In this document: piece by piece, positions 43,719 to 51,546 of the stretch
Numbering within the stretch: the stretch's first letter is position 1
Layout: every line of letters begins with the position of its first letter
DNA from: Rubripirellula amarantea
GTDB lineage: Bacteria > Planctomycetota > Planctomycetia > Pirellulales > Pirellulaceae
Length of the DNA stretch: 64,000 bases
Direction: 5' to 3'
Assembly (NCBI RefSeq): GCF_007859865.1
Contig: NZ_SJPI01000001.1
Coordinates: 3,776,960-3,840,959 of the forward strand
The notes under the pieces: model-generated
Databases searched by the model: none
What the model was told of the DNA's origin: nothing
What the model saw: the letters and a program-made list of their open reading frames with translations, nothing else
Made by a program: the position numbers and the translations under genes

Positions 43719-44459
43719 TTAACGGCGGCGACGTCGACGAACCGCAATGATGCCGACCGCACCGAGACCTAAAACGGCCAAGCTAGATGGTTCCGGAACA
43801 GCAACCGCGTCGAATTGCAGGTCGTAGCTGCGAGCAACGATCGTCCCACCATTGTTATTGACCGAATTGTCAAATTGCACCGTCGCGGTGGGCGCAAACG
43901 TAGTTGTCGCTGTGACGAAGCGGAAACCTCCGTTGTCTGGTGAGGCCAAAGTTACTGCAGTGCCATTAATTTCAACGCTGCTGCTAATATCGATGCCAGC
44001 ACCAACGCCAGCGCCTGCGGTGGCTCCCGTAAACCCGTTGAACGTGATCAAGTTGCCCGCGTCAGTGGTCGTTCCCGTTACATTGACCACACTCAATTCG
44101 ACATCATTCAAGTTGCCAAACCCAGTATCGATCCCTTGGTTGAAAATCCTGAGGCTGCCGCCGTCTCCGCCAAACTTTGTGGCTCTGAGCGTGAATGTAA
44201 CTGCGTCATTGGCAGTCGAGTCACCATCAAGGTCCAGCATAGAGTAAGTCATCTGGATATCGATAGGGTCGGCCGTAACAGTAGGCCCCAATGTGGCCTC
44301 TCCGTTGATCGTGACATCGGAAGCATTGGGATGGCCAAACACGCCACCGCTTCGAACATCCAACGCCGAGATCGTGACGATAGCCGCGTCAGCCGAACTG
44401 CAAATCGTTCCGACAGACATCAGACCCATAAAGACTCTCATTAACAATTTCTTGCGCAT
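43719..44459 (-). CDS. PEP-CTERM sorting-domain protein
   Basis: Exported protein of about 246 aa. ATG at 44459 gives MRKKLLMRVFMGLMSVG followed by a cleavage-like SSADA, a normal signal peptide; an in-frame non-ATG start at 44492 would add 11 residues ahead of it. The middle is a beta-rich domain without cysteines (ALDVRSGGVFGHPNASDV ... TFAPTATVQFDNSVNNNGG) that I do not recognise. The C-terminus is a textbook PEP-CTERM tail: VPEPSSLAVLGLG, a hydrophobic segment AVGIIAV and a basic end RRRRRR. Such tails are recognised by an exosortase, which is not in this window; the mature protein is probably attached to or secreted from the envelope. A strong intrinsic terminator follows the gene, so it is transcribed alone or as the last gene. 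Confidence 0.88.
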   Translation of the reverse strand: MRKKLLMRVFMGLMSVGTICSSADAAIVTISALDVRSGGVFGHPNASDVTINGEATLGPTVTADPIDIQMTYSMLDLDGDSTANDAVTFTLRATKFGGDGGSLRIFNQGIDTGFGNLNDVELSVVNVTGTTTDAGNLITFNGFTGATAGAGVGAGIDISSSVEINGTAVTLASPDNGGFRFVTATTTFAPTATVQFDNSVNNNGGTIVARSYDLQFDAVAVPEPSSLAVLGLGAVGIIAVRRRRRR

Positions 44460-45077
44460 GCGTGTTTCCAAGTTGGTTGGGCAAGTACCCAAATGTGAAG
44501 AACGACTGTCCGTTTCGGTAACAACTTTCGCATTTGCAAACGGCGATTGCGAATTGTTAACAGGATGAAGTCAGTAGTATTGCAAGGATATAGGGGCTGG
44601 GCAAGCTATCATGCCCCGAGGAACCTGTTTTTTTGTCAATCAGTTGCCCGTTAAAGATGTCCTGTGTCCGGCTGCCCGCCCGCATTGAATCACACCCTCT
44701 TAGCGAGTGGTCGCCGGCACCGCCTGACAGTGAAATGAATCTGCCACCAGCGGGGTGTACCTAGCGGGTGGTCGAGGGTTCCTGCGGCAAATGCTGTGAA
44801 AATCCATGCAATTTTGACTAGCGAGACCTGTAGTTAAGGTGCGTCAAACGGGAGAGACGGACTGCACCAACTCGTTTGGAGTGTCATCCATGTGATTTTT
44901 CGCAGCCGTTGATTGGTCCCCATCACACCGATCACTTGGCCCGGTATCCCCGGTAGGTGAGAGGGGATGCATTGCCAACTGCGGATATCGGAAACCCTTA
45001 GGTCGCGAAAAACATCCGCAAGGAACGCACGACAGACGACGTTTCGAGATCTCTAGGTCGTGTTGCCGTCCACCAAC
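44460..45077. other. Intergenic region upstream of the PEP-CTERM gene
   Basis: About 620 bases with no gene I can support. It presumably carries the PEP-CTERM promoter. Two similar short stretches, TAGCGAGTGGTCG (44701-44713) and TAGCGGGTGGTCG (44762-44774), are the only repetition I noticed. Confidence 0.4.
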
Positions 45078-46826
45078 TCAAGGTCGCTTGACGACGGGAA
45101 GGACGATGTGCGACGGGTATTGAGCCGATAAGTGAATCGTATTGGTCGCAACCGGGGACAGGTCGAACGAGTCGACTGGCTTGAACGTGTTTGGGTGGAC
45201 TTCGTACTTGGGACTGTTGCTGCTTGAGATATGAACGCCAATACGGTGACCCCGGTTTAACACAATCGCAGTGCTCCACATATCCATCTTGAGGTGATAG
45301 ATGTGGTCTGTCTGCATAGGGACTTGGCGGTCGAAACCTTCGTTGAATCGTCCCATGATGATCGAGTCGCGGATGATTGCTTCGTACCCGTCGGGGTAAA
45401 TGTCAATCAGTTTGGCGGTGAACGTGGTGTCCGGCACGTCACTGCTGACGTAGAGATCGGCAAGGATCTTTCCTGTGACCTCCAAAGGTTCTGAGAGTGT
45501 CGCGGAGATGAACCGGAGCACATCCTTACGATCTTTCAAGACTCGTTGATCGAGTGGGCCTACGCCGTGATGGATGAAGACATCGCCGCCCGCGGAGGGA
45601 ACTGGGTCGCGGGGGTCATATTGAAATGAACGTGACGCGTGACGCGTTGTTGGCTTGGAAGTGTCCAAGCGGCCATCCGCAGTCATGTAATAGGGCGTCG
45701 CTGTATTGGGAACCGGCCACGAGTGTGTGATACGGTACTCATTACCGGGAGCCGTCGAATCGGCAGTATCACCCATTAAGTAGTAAACGAGAAACGACTG
45801 TTTTGCTTTGACCGTTCGAGGATCATCGAGGGCTCGAACTAAGCTCGGTAGCGTCCACTCATCAGCGACGATGCGATGAGGAAACGGTTTGCCAGCCATT
45901 TGACCGTGGCCAGATGGGTCGATTCGAACAAAGACGTTGCCATGCTGAGCAAAGTTTTGGAAGTAGTCGATCGCGGATTGCGAAAAGATGTCGTACCAGC
46001 CCGTCCGAGCAATGAAGGCGGTGTGGTTTCCATCGGCGGCTTGGTCAATGGTTTGTTGATAAGCCTCGCGATCAAACTCTTCGACACCCGGTTTGGGCCA
46101 CAGCGAGATGGGCACATTACGTTGAGCGAGCCAGCGATAGTACATCTCACGTTTGACTCCGTTGTGAAAGGTCCAGTACAAGTGTGCGTTTCCGCCACTG
46201 ATGTTTGTATCGCAAGCAACGAGGCCAGGATGCTTAGCTAAGTAGGCCATGTAGGCGGCGAAACCGTGACCGCTTTGGCCGGTCATGCCCACTTTTCCGT
46301 TGGACCAGGATTGTTGAGTGATCCAATCGATGGTGTCGTATCCATCGTTAATTTCATTGTCAAAGCTGTAAAGATTGGCGGTGTTCTTTCCTTCGGATTG
46401 CCCATCGCCTCGCAAATCCTGGCATACGAAAACCAGGTTCTGGTTCGCGAATTTCTTTGCATCAAACAATGCAGCCGCCCAGATTCCGTACGCCGTTCGG
46501 CAAAGGACGGTACTGTGCTTGCTATCGTTGGCACTTGCCGTTGAAGGCACGAAGACTCCGGTCGCCAAACTCACGCTATCGCGCATGGGTACCATTACTT
46601 GGTGGTACGTGTAGTTTCCACCAAGTGCCTCAATTGCAATCGGCGCTGCGTACGCACGATTCTCTTCGCTTGTGAGAACGCCATCTTGGTTGGCGTCCGC
46701 GTCGGGGTAGCTTTTCAAAAAGCGTTGGGCGCCTGGAATATTGACGGGATCTGACGCTACGGATGGACAGGCCGCCATGCAAACGAGTAGCAACCCAATC
46801 AATGGTGAATCCAAACCGTATCGCAT
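45078..46826 (-). CDS. Secreted CocE/NonD-family (peptidase S15-like) hydrolase
   Basis: 582-aa exported serine hydrolase. Signal peptide at 1-25 (LIGLLLVCMAACPSVAS). Residues 44-55 (DANQDGVLTSEE) form a perfect EF-hand loop ahead of the catalytic domain. The alpha/beta-hydrolase part (~70-340) has VMVPMRDSVSLATGVFVP, VCQDLRGDGQSEG and the nucleophile elbow G183-Q-S185-G-H-G, following the GxSxxG spacing of the family (more often GxSYxG). A histidine in DPSGHGQ is the likely catalytic base. The C-terminal ~220 residues form the jelly roll typical of X-Pro dipeptidyl-peptidase/cocaine-esterase relatives (LEVTGKILADLYVSSD, NRGHRIGVHISSSNSPKYEV). It probably cleaves an ester, amide or peptide bond in the periplasm; substrate unknown. 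Confidence 0.88.
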   Translation of the reverse strand: MRYGLDSPLIGLLLVCMAACPSVASDPVNIPGAQRFLKSYPDADANQDGVLTSEENRAYAAPIAIEALGGNYTYHQVMVPMRDSVSLATGVFVPSTASANDSKHSTVLCRTAYGIWAAALFDAKKFANQNLVFVCQDLRGDGQSEGKNTANLYSFDNEINDGYDTIDWITQQSWSNGKVGMTGQSGHGFAAYMAYLAKHPGLVACDTNISGGNAHLYWTFHNGVKREMYYRWLAQRNVPISLWPKPGVEEFDREAYQQTIDQAADGNHTAFIARTGWYDIFSQSAIDYFQNFAQHGNVFVRIDPSGHGQMAGKPFPHRIVADEWTLPSLVRALDDPRTVKAKQSFLVYYLMGDTADSTAPGNEYRITHSWPVPNTATPYYMTADGRLDTSKPTTRHASRSFQYDPRDPVPSAGGDVFIHHGVGPLDQRVLKDRKDVLRFISATLSEPLEVTGKILADLYVSSDVPDTTFTAKLIDIYPDGYEAIIRDSIIMGRFNEGFDRQVPMQTDHIYHLKMDMWSTAIVLNRGHRIGVHISSSNSPKYEVHPNTFKPVDSFDLSPVATNTIHLSAQYPSHIVLPVVKRP

Positions 46827-47245
46827 CGAATAGTCCTTACACGACTGGGGGGCAAATTGATGACGCCAAGCTCATAGCGCTCGGATCGGATTGACAAAAT
46901 CAAACCAACAAAGCCTTGAAGGATAGCCGCTGGCGTATAACGGCTGGGCGTACCGACCGAGGACACTTGGCAGATCAGATATGGCTGGACTGGCCGCCGG
47001 TGGTCGGTAACGATCCGTTCCCCGATCTAGACGCTCACTATTTGACGGTTCGCGGTTCACGATAGGAGGGAGTGTTGGGTCGAAGGATTCCCGCTTGGGC
47101 TGATTGTACTGTAGCGAGGTGGACTGCTGCAGTTACCGACCGTGGTGTGGGAACTCAAACGTGTGTTGTTGGTAGCGCGGCACCGAACCAAGGTCGTGGG
47201 GTGCGATGCCAATCAATGAGACGGAAAAATTGACGGCAAAGTAAA
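46827..47245. other. Divergent intergenic region between hydrolase and MarR genes
   Basis: About 420 bases without a supportable gene. It must hold the promoter of the minus-strand hydrolase. The MarR promoter and operator begin at its right end. Confidence 0.5.
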
Positions 47246-47287
47246 TTGTTTTGACAACAGTTGTTGAAACAAGTAATATCAGCCGCC
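47246..47287 (+). promoter_or_regulatory. Promoter with overlapping palindromic operator upstream of the MarR gene
   Basis: Arms TTGTTTTGACAAC (47246-47258) and GTTGTTGAAACAA (47260-47272) match at 11 of 13 positions around one central base. The left arm contains a perfect -35 hexamer TTGACA (47251-47256). Exactly 17 nt after it comes TAATAT (47274-47279), matching the -10 consensus at 4 of 6. Transcription would then start about 47286, at or next to the ATG (47288), giving a leaderless mRNA. A palindrome covering the -35 box fits autorepression by the MarR protein. Confidence 0.7.
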
Positions 47288-47791
47288 ATGCCATCTGACA
47301 CTCCCCGACCCCCGTTCGATTCGCCTGCCCAGGAAGCGTATCTACACCTTTGGCGTAGCTACGATCGCCTGCGTGCCATCGAAGACGAGCTGTTCAACCG
47401 ATACGACCTGTCCGCTCAGCAGTACAACGCTCTTCGATTGTTGAGCGTGGTCTATCCCGCGGGAATGCAAACCATGGAGATTGGACGCCAATTGATATCG
47501 CGTATGCCCGACATGACGCGGCTTTTAGATCGTTTGAACAAACGCGGATTGATCACTCGAAAACGACTCCCCGAAAACCGCCGCGTTGTCGAGGTGTTCA
47601 TCACGAAGGCGGGGCGAAAGTTGTTGAGCGACATGAGTGACGAGGTCTTGGAAATGCACGAGCAACAGTTAGGTCACCTAAGTCCGAACCAGCAAAAACA
47701 ATTGGTCAAACTACTCAGGCTAGCTCGCAAGCCTCACGAGGATGCTAGTTGTGATTGGATGGACGCGGTCGGGGCCCAGTCCAATGCTTAG
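47288..47791 (+). CDS. MarR-family transcriptional regulator
   Basis: 167-aa winged-helix regulator of MarR type, acting as a DNA-binding homodimer. An N-terminal dimer helix (SPAQEAYLHLWRSYDRLRAIE) is followed by the winged helix: LSAQQYNALRLLSVVYP, MQTMEIGRQL, recognition helix SRMPDMTRLLDRLNKRGLI, and wing TRKRLPENRRVVEVFIT. A closing helix follows (LEMHEQQLGHLSPNQQKQL). ATG 47288 is chosen because the palindromic promoter ends just before it; a TTG at 47261 lies inside the palindrome. It overlaps the TauE/SafE gene by 8 nt, so both are in one transcript and this protein probably regulates that transporter and itself. The inducer is unknown. Confidence 0.9.
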   Translation: MPSDTPRPPFDSPAQEAYLHLWRSYDRLRAIEDELFNRYDLSAQQYNALRLLSVVYPAGMQTMEIGRQLISRMPDMTRLLDRLNKRGLITRKRLPENRRVVEVFITKAGRKLLSDMSDEVLEMHEQQLGHLSPNQQKQLVKLLRLARKPHEDASCDWMDAVGAQSNA

Positions 47792-48893
47792 TGGAACGCA
47801 ATCCAAGCAAGATCATGACCACCGGGTGACGACATCGAAGACAACGCCGGTTGCGCTGCGCGGAATGTGGCCGTTCGGATTGTGGCTTGCGATCTTTTAC
47901 GTCGGATGGTTGCTGATCGTGGTGGTGGGTGACCATTGGGGGACGGTACAGTCGCATTGGCCGATTGCGTTGGCGATGTCGTTTGGGTCTTACATCGCGG
48001 GCTCGACTCCGATGGGTGGCGGATCCATCGGATTTCCGGTGCTCGTCTTGTTCTTTGAATTACCAGGATCTTTGGGCCGAAATTTTGGGTTGGCGGTGCA
48101 ATCGATCGGAATGGTGTCGGCATCAATCTACATCTTCTCGGCTCGCCGCCCGCTCGACTATGGTTTGCTTCGCCCTGCCTTGCTCGGTGCGTTGGTGGGG
48201 ACGCCGTTGGGCGCGGCTTTTGTCGCGCCGTTTGTTCCCGATCTTTGGGTGAAGCTAACGTTCGCGGTGGTCTGGTGCAGTTTTGGAATCATGCACCTGG
48301 TGAAGTTGAACGAACTGGTCAATGCCAAAGGTGAGAGTGAACGCTGGCGATCGTGGGATCGCCCGATCGGCCTCGCAATCGGCATCACGGGAGGCGTAGT
48401 GTCGTCAGTGACCGGGGTGGGCATCGACATGATCGTGTACGCGACTCTGGTTTTGCTCTATCGAGCTGACTTGAAGATTTCCATACCAACATCGGTGGTC
48501 CTGATGGCTTTCGCGTCAGTCGTTGGAATCGCTTCGAATGTCTTCCTGTCGCGAATCAACCCTTCGTTGTATTCGATTGATCCCGAAGTCTTTGCGAACT
48601 GGCTTGCCGCCGCGCCGGTGGTGGCTCTGGGAGCACCTTTCGGCGCGATCGTGGTCAACCTTATTTCTCGCAAGCCGACGCTCATTTTGGTTTCTAGCCT
48701 GTGCATCGCGCAGTTCGTATGGACGATCGTGCACGAGCGAGTGTCAGGGATGGCATTGGTGGGTGCCATCGTGGCGGTACTCGCAGTGAACGCTGTGTTT
48801 CACTTTCTCTATCGCATGGGACGCTACGAAATTCCAAGCGAAACGCCGCTTGCTGAACTTGCGGTTGAGTCAGATTCCGAGCATGGTCTTTAA
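47784..48893 (+). CDS. TauE/SafE-family (TSUP) membrane transporter
   Basis: 369-aa integral membrane protein of the sulfite-exporter TauE/SafE type. After a hydrophilic N-terminus of ~27 residues come about eight or nine hydrophobic helices (FGLWLAIFYVGWLLIVVV, LLGALVGTPLGAAFVAPFV, FAVVWCSFGIMHLV, VLMAFASVVGIASNVFL, GMALVGAIVAVLAVNAVF). The family's glycine-rich re-entrant pattern is seen in GSTPMGGGSIGFPVLVLFF and ITGGVVSSVTGVGIDMI. ATG at 47784 overlaps the MarR stop codon by 8 nt; an earlier in-frame start inside the MarR gene is less likely. Relatives export sulfite, sulfoacetate or other small sulfur- or carbon-containing anions; the actual substrate cannot be read from the sequence. 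Control by the co-transcribed MarR protein is likely. Confidence 0.88.
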   Translation: MLSGTQSKQDHDHRVTTSKTTPVALRGMWPFGLWLAIFYVGWLLIVVVGDHWGTVQSHWPIALAMSFGSYIAGSTPMGGGSIGFPVLVLFFELPGSLGRNFGLAVQSIGMVSASIYIFSARRPLDYGLLRPALLGALVGTPLGAAFVAPFVPDLWVKLTFAVVWCSFGIMHLVKLNELVNAKGESERWRSWDRPIGLAIGITGGVVSSVTGVGIDMIVYATLVLLYRADLKISIPTSVVLMAFASVVGIASNVFLSRINPSLYSIDPEVFANWLAAAPVVALGAPFGAIVVNLISRKPTLILVSSLCIAQFVWTIVHERVSGMALVGAIVAVLAVNAVFHFLYRMGRYEIPSETPLAELAVESDSEHGL

Positions 48894-49075
48894 GCGATAA
48901 CGTCTCGACACCGACTTCTCTAGTGAAGATGCGCAACGCGGGCGTTCCGGTGAACTTGCCTTTGCGCCGGAGAGTTGCTGAACCCTATCCGCGCTCTCGA
49001 CCGTGACAATTTTGCAGTGACTCGTACTTCCTAAATAGGTAACAACCAAGATCACCAATTGATAGGAATGATCCG

Positions 49076-50227
49076 ATGAAACGCAAAGCGTCCAAACGTC
49101 GTCGACTCGGGCTTGAAGGTTTGGAAACGCGGCGAGTTCTTGCCGCTGCGATATCGGTGGTCGAAGGCTCGCTTTTGATCGAAGGCGACGCAGAGGGTGA
49201 AATTTCAATCGTTGATAAGGGCGACGGCACCCTCGAGGTCACCGAAGCGGGAGCCGGTGAGAATGGCGAGGACTTAGTCGAAATCGTTAGAGGGGTTACC
49301 GACGATATCGTGATAACGCTGGATTCCGACGGTATCGACGCCGATGACGTAGTTTCCATCGATCTTTCGGCTAACTCGGTCGTCGTAGATACCATCTTTG
49401 CTGCTTTGGGTGGTGGGGACAATTCGCTAAGTGTGGAAGGAGGAACGATCAGCGGAAGCTTGGTCGTCCGAGCGGGAAGCGGTAGCGACAGCGTTGCGAT
49501 TGTCGAAGCTACGACGATCCAGGAGAACGTTGAACTATCTCTTGGCGATGGGAACAACTCGATAAGCATCGATGGATCCGTCGGCAACAATCTGGCAATT
49601 CGGAACGGCGATGGCGACGACACGGTATCGTTGGGCGAAACTTCTCAAATCGATGGCGGAGCCATAATCGGTCTCGGTAACGGGGAGAACTCGGCTGAAA
49701 TATCGGGACAAATCGCCGCTGATCTAAACCTGTTTTCCGGCGTCGATGACGACACGATCAATCTGCTTGCCACAGCAATCGTTGAAGGCAACGTATCGCT
49801 CTCGCTCGGTGAGGGTGAAAATTCTTTAATCAACAACGCAACGATCTATGGCGATTTGATGGAGGGTGATTTGATGGAGGGTGATTTGATGGAGGGTGAT
49901 TTGAGTGATTCGCCATGGGATCATCTTCGTCCCTCGGCCGTCGATGAAGCGAACTTGGACGACCTGCATTCGGGATCATGTTTAACCGATCAAGCTGGCG
50001 CCACGGCGATTGAAGAAACAGTTGGCCTGGCCAGCATGACAGAGTTTCTGAGCGGTGACGTAAGCGATGAAAGTGACAGCTCGCTGAGCGAAAGAATGCT
50101 GTCTGATTCAACGGAGGACTTCGATCAGCGTGCAAGAATGCAATTCGCGGCTGCACTGGACGACGGTCAGCGGTCATCTGGCACAAACCGATCCAATCGC
50201 AGCCAAGCACGAACGGTCCAAACTTAA
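49076..50227 (+). CDS. Small LEPR-type beta-repeat surface protein
   Basis: 383-aa acidic protein. The basic N-terminus [12 protein letters not shown] is followed by [12 protein letters not shown], the LEPR-type export motif also found in the giant protein. Residues ~30-250 are made of ~40-residue beta repeats ([72 protein letters not shown]), which look like the turns of a beta-helix or beta-solenoid. A short tandem repeat GDLME (x3 plus part) follows. The last ~110 residues are polar, rich in Ser, Asp and Glu, and unrecognised. AGGA lies about 9 nt before the ATG. It may be a small relative of the giant protein's repeat regions. Function unknown. Confidence 0.8.
   Translation: MKRKASKRRRLGLEGLETRRVLAAAISVVEGSLLIEGDAEGEISIVDKGDGTLEVTEAGAGENGEDLVEIVRGVTDDIVITLDSDGIDADDVVSIDLSANSVVVDTIFAALGGGDNSLSVEGGTISGSLVVRAGSGSDSVAIVEATTIQENVELSLGDGNNSISIDGSVGNNLAIRNGDGDDTVSLGETSQIDGGAIIGLGNGENSAEISGQIAADLNLFSGVDDDTINLLATAIVEGNVSLSLGEGENSLINNATIYGDLMEGDLMEGDLMEGDLSDSPWDHLRPSAVDEANLDDLHSGSCLTDQAGATAIEETVGLASMTEFLSGDVSDESDSSLSERMLSDSTEDFDQRARMQFAAALDDGQRSSGTNRSNRSQARTVQT
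49850..49903 (+). repeat. 15-bp coding tandem repeat (GDLME)
   Basis: Three full copies of GGYGATTTGATGGAG (49850-49864, 49865-49879, 49880-49894) and a 9-bp partial copy (49895-49903), encoding [18 protein letters not shown]. Copies 2 and 3 are identical, and copy 1 differs by one synonymous base. Length change by slippage would stay in frame. Confidence 0.95.
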
Positions 50228-50668
50228 GATCGGTTTGAAGTCAATACAAAACGCGAGTCAATCAAGTTCAGCCTCATCACGGGGATCTGCTCATTGCGAG
50301 AGATGAACGGAACACTCTGGTATCGATGCGGCATTGGCTGAATCTCGACCTGAATACTGTTCAATCGATACTGGTTGTTTGCCAAAGTGATGAACTGCGA
50401 AAACGCTGGTGGAGCGAGGATCATGGATCAGTCCGGGTGCTTAGTCGCGGCACACGAGGTGGGGGTAGATTTGGGGGGGCGTGTAGCGACGGTTGACTCT
50501 CCGTGGCATTAATGCGTCGTCTACGTGCGTGGGGTGACAGGATTTTGCTGAAACATTCTGCCAATAGTTGAGTCGGTGACAAACGGCTGGAAATCCGATT
50601 CATCGCGTTGTTTTTTCGAGAAGTCTTGATGCCCTGCGCTCGACAAGGAAAGAGTAACCGGCCAACCC
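50228..50668. other. Intergenic region with G-rich stretch
   Basis: About 440 bases with no gene I can support. It contains a G-rich plus-strand patch, GGTGGGGGTAGATTTGGGGG (from 50459), too short in runs for a convincing four-tract quadruplex. Two short minus-strand reading frames here (60-66 codons) have no recognisable features. Confidence 0.4.
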
Positions 50669-51367
50669 ATGGCCGCTTCTTTCAACAATGTGACAGGGAT
50701 TAAGCAAATGAATGTTTCAAACTCGACGGCAGTTTTTTCCAGCCAATCATCTTCAACAAACTCTCGACCCCAAGGTCCACCGCCTCGAGGTGAAGAACAG
50801 CTTTCGTCAGCCCTTCAATCCATTGGCGTGGACGAGTCGACGACGGCTGATATTTTGGCTCAGGTCGATGAAGCGATAGCGGCTTTGAAGTCGGAATCAA
50901 CTTCGGGGGTCACCAGCCGTCCCGCTATGAAGTCTGTGATTGATGACGTGCTCGAAGCAAATGGCATTGATCCTTCTGAGGTTGAGGAAGCAATTAAAGC
51001 TAGCGGAGCGGGAAGGTCGTCGGGGGTTGAAGGATCATCGGAAGGCGGGGGGGCATTCGGTCGAGGCGGCCCTTCGGAGGCTGGTCGACCCGCTGGACCA
51101 CCACCTCATGAGGCCGATAGCAGCGTTGTTGAATCAGCTTTATTGTCCGCAGGCGCTGATGAGTCGTCCACGGATGAACTGATTAATCAGATCATCGATT
51201 CGATCCAAGAGCTGACGAATCAATCCGATTCCAACGTATCACAAGAAGAGCTCCGTTCCATTTTGACCAGTCTTTTCGAAGAGAACGGAGTCGACATTGA
51301 TCAGTTCGAGCAAGCACTGAGCGAGCAAGTCGGTTCGCCCGGTTCGTTTCTCAACCTATTGGTGTAA
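50669..51367 (+). CDS. Unrecognised protein with an internally duplicated helical domain
   Basis: 232-aa protein I cannot assign. Two ~65-residue helical segments are clear duplicates: residues ~44-111 (LSSALQSIGVDESTTADILA ... VLEANGIDPSEVEEAIKA) and ~151-223 (VESALLSAGADESSTDELIN ... LFEENGVDIDQFEQALSE). Between them is a Gly/Ser/Pro linker with GRGGPSEAGRPAGPPPHE; the stretch before the first copy (SRPQGPPPRGEE) is similar. No cysteine, no membrane segment and no clear signal peptide. ATG 50669 or 50708 (MNVSNST) could be the start. It lies between two LEPR-type surface-protein genes on the same strand and is followed by a terminator-like hairpin. It might be a regulator or partner of those proteins, but this is only positional. 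Confidence 0.7.
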   Translation: MAASFNNVTGIKQMNVSNSTAVFSSQSSSTNSRPQGPPPRGEEQLSSALQSIGVDESTTADILAQVDEAIAALKSESTSGVTSRPAMKSVIDDVLEANGIDPSEVEEAIKASGAGRSSGVEGSSEGGGAFGRGGPSEAGRPAGPPPHEADSSVVESALLSAGADESSTDELINQIIDSIQELTNQSDSNVSQEELRSILTSLFEENGVDIDQFEQALSEQVGSPGSFLNLLV

Positions 51368-51460
51368 TTCTTTCATTTCGACGGAAGTTTCACTGGCACC
51401 TCTTGTGAACCACTGACGCATTGACTGTTGCTAAGAAAATTAGACCCACCCCACCGCTAG

Positions 51461-51526
51461 CAACTTCGAAGTTGTCGTTCAGCGATTTCCTCGCTGAACT
51501 TTTATGGGGGTAGGTTCATCTACCTA
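51461..51526. terminator. Terminator-like hairpin in a cluster of palindromes
   Basis: GTTCAGCGA (51477-51485), a 5-nt loop, and TCGCTGAAC (51491-51499) form a perfect 9-bp stem followed by TTTTA, a short intrinsic-terminator-like element 110 nt after the helical-protein gene. Directly before it is the palindrome CAACTTCGAAGTTG (51461-51474), and directly after is GTAG-gttcat-CTAC (51511-51524). The latter two may act on the next gene, whose start is at 51547. Confidence 0.55.
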
Positions 51527-51546
51527 GAAACGAAGTCATTGCAACG

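Noticed and set aside
44701..44774. Two similar TAGCGRGTGGTCG stretches as a binding-site pair
   Set aside because: Only two imperfect copies, no symmetry and no gene start at a sensible distance.
48985..49623. 212-codon minus-strand frame over the small LEPR gene
   Set aside because: Ser/Pro/Thr-rich translation of the opposite strand of a beta-repeat gene; no independent support.
49850..49903. Short repeats considered as a CRISPR-like array
   Set aside because: Units are 15 bp, directly adjacent and in frame within a coding region, with no spacers.
50224..50424. 66-codon minus-strand frame in the gap before the helical-protein gene
   Set aside because: No homology I recognise, no start context; could be real but unsupported.
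50459..50487. Possible G-quadruplex (two long G-runs)
   Set aside because: Only two long G-tracts close together; four are needed for a standard intramolecular structure.
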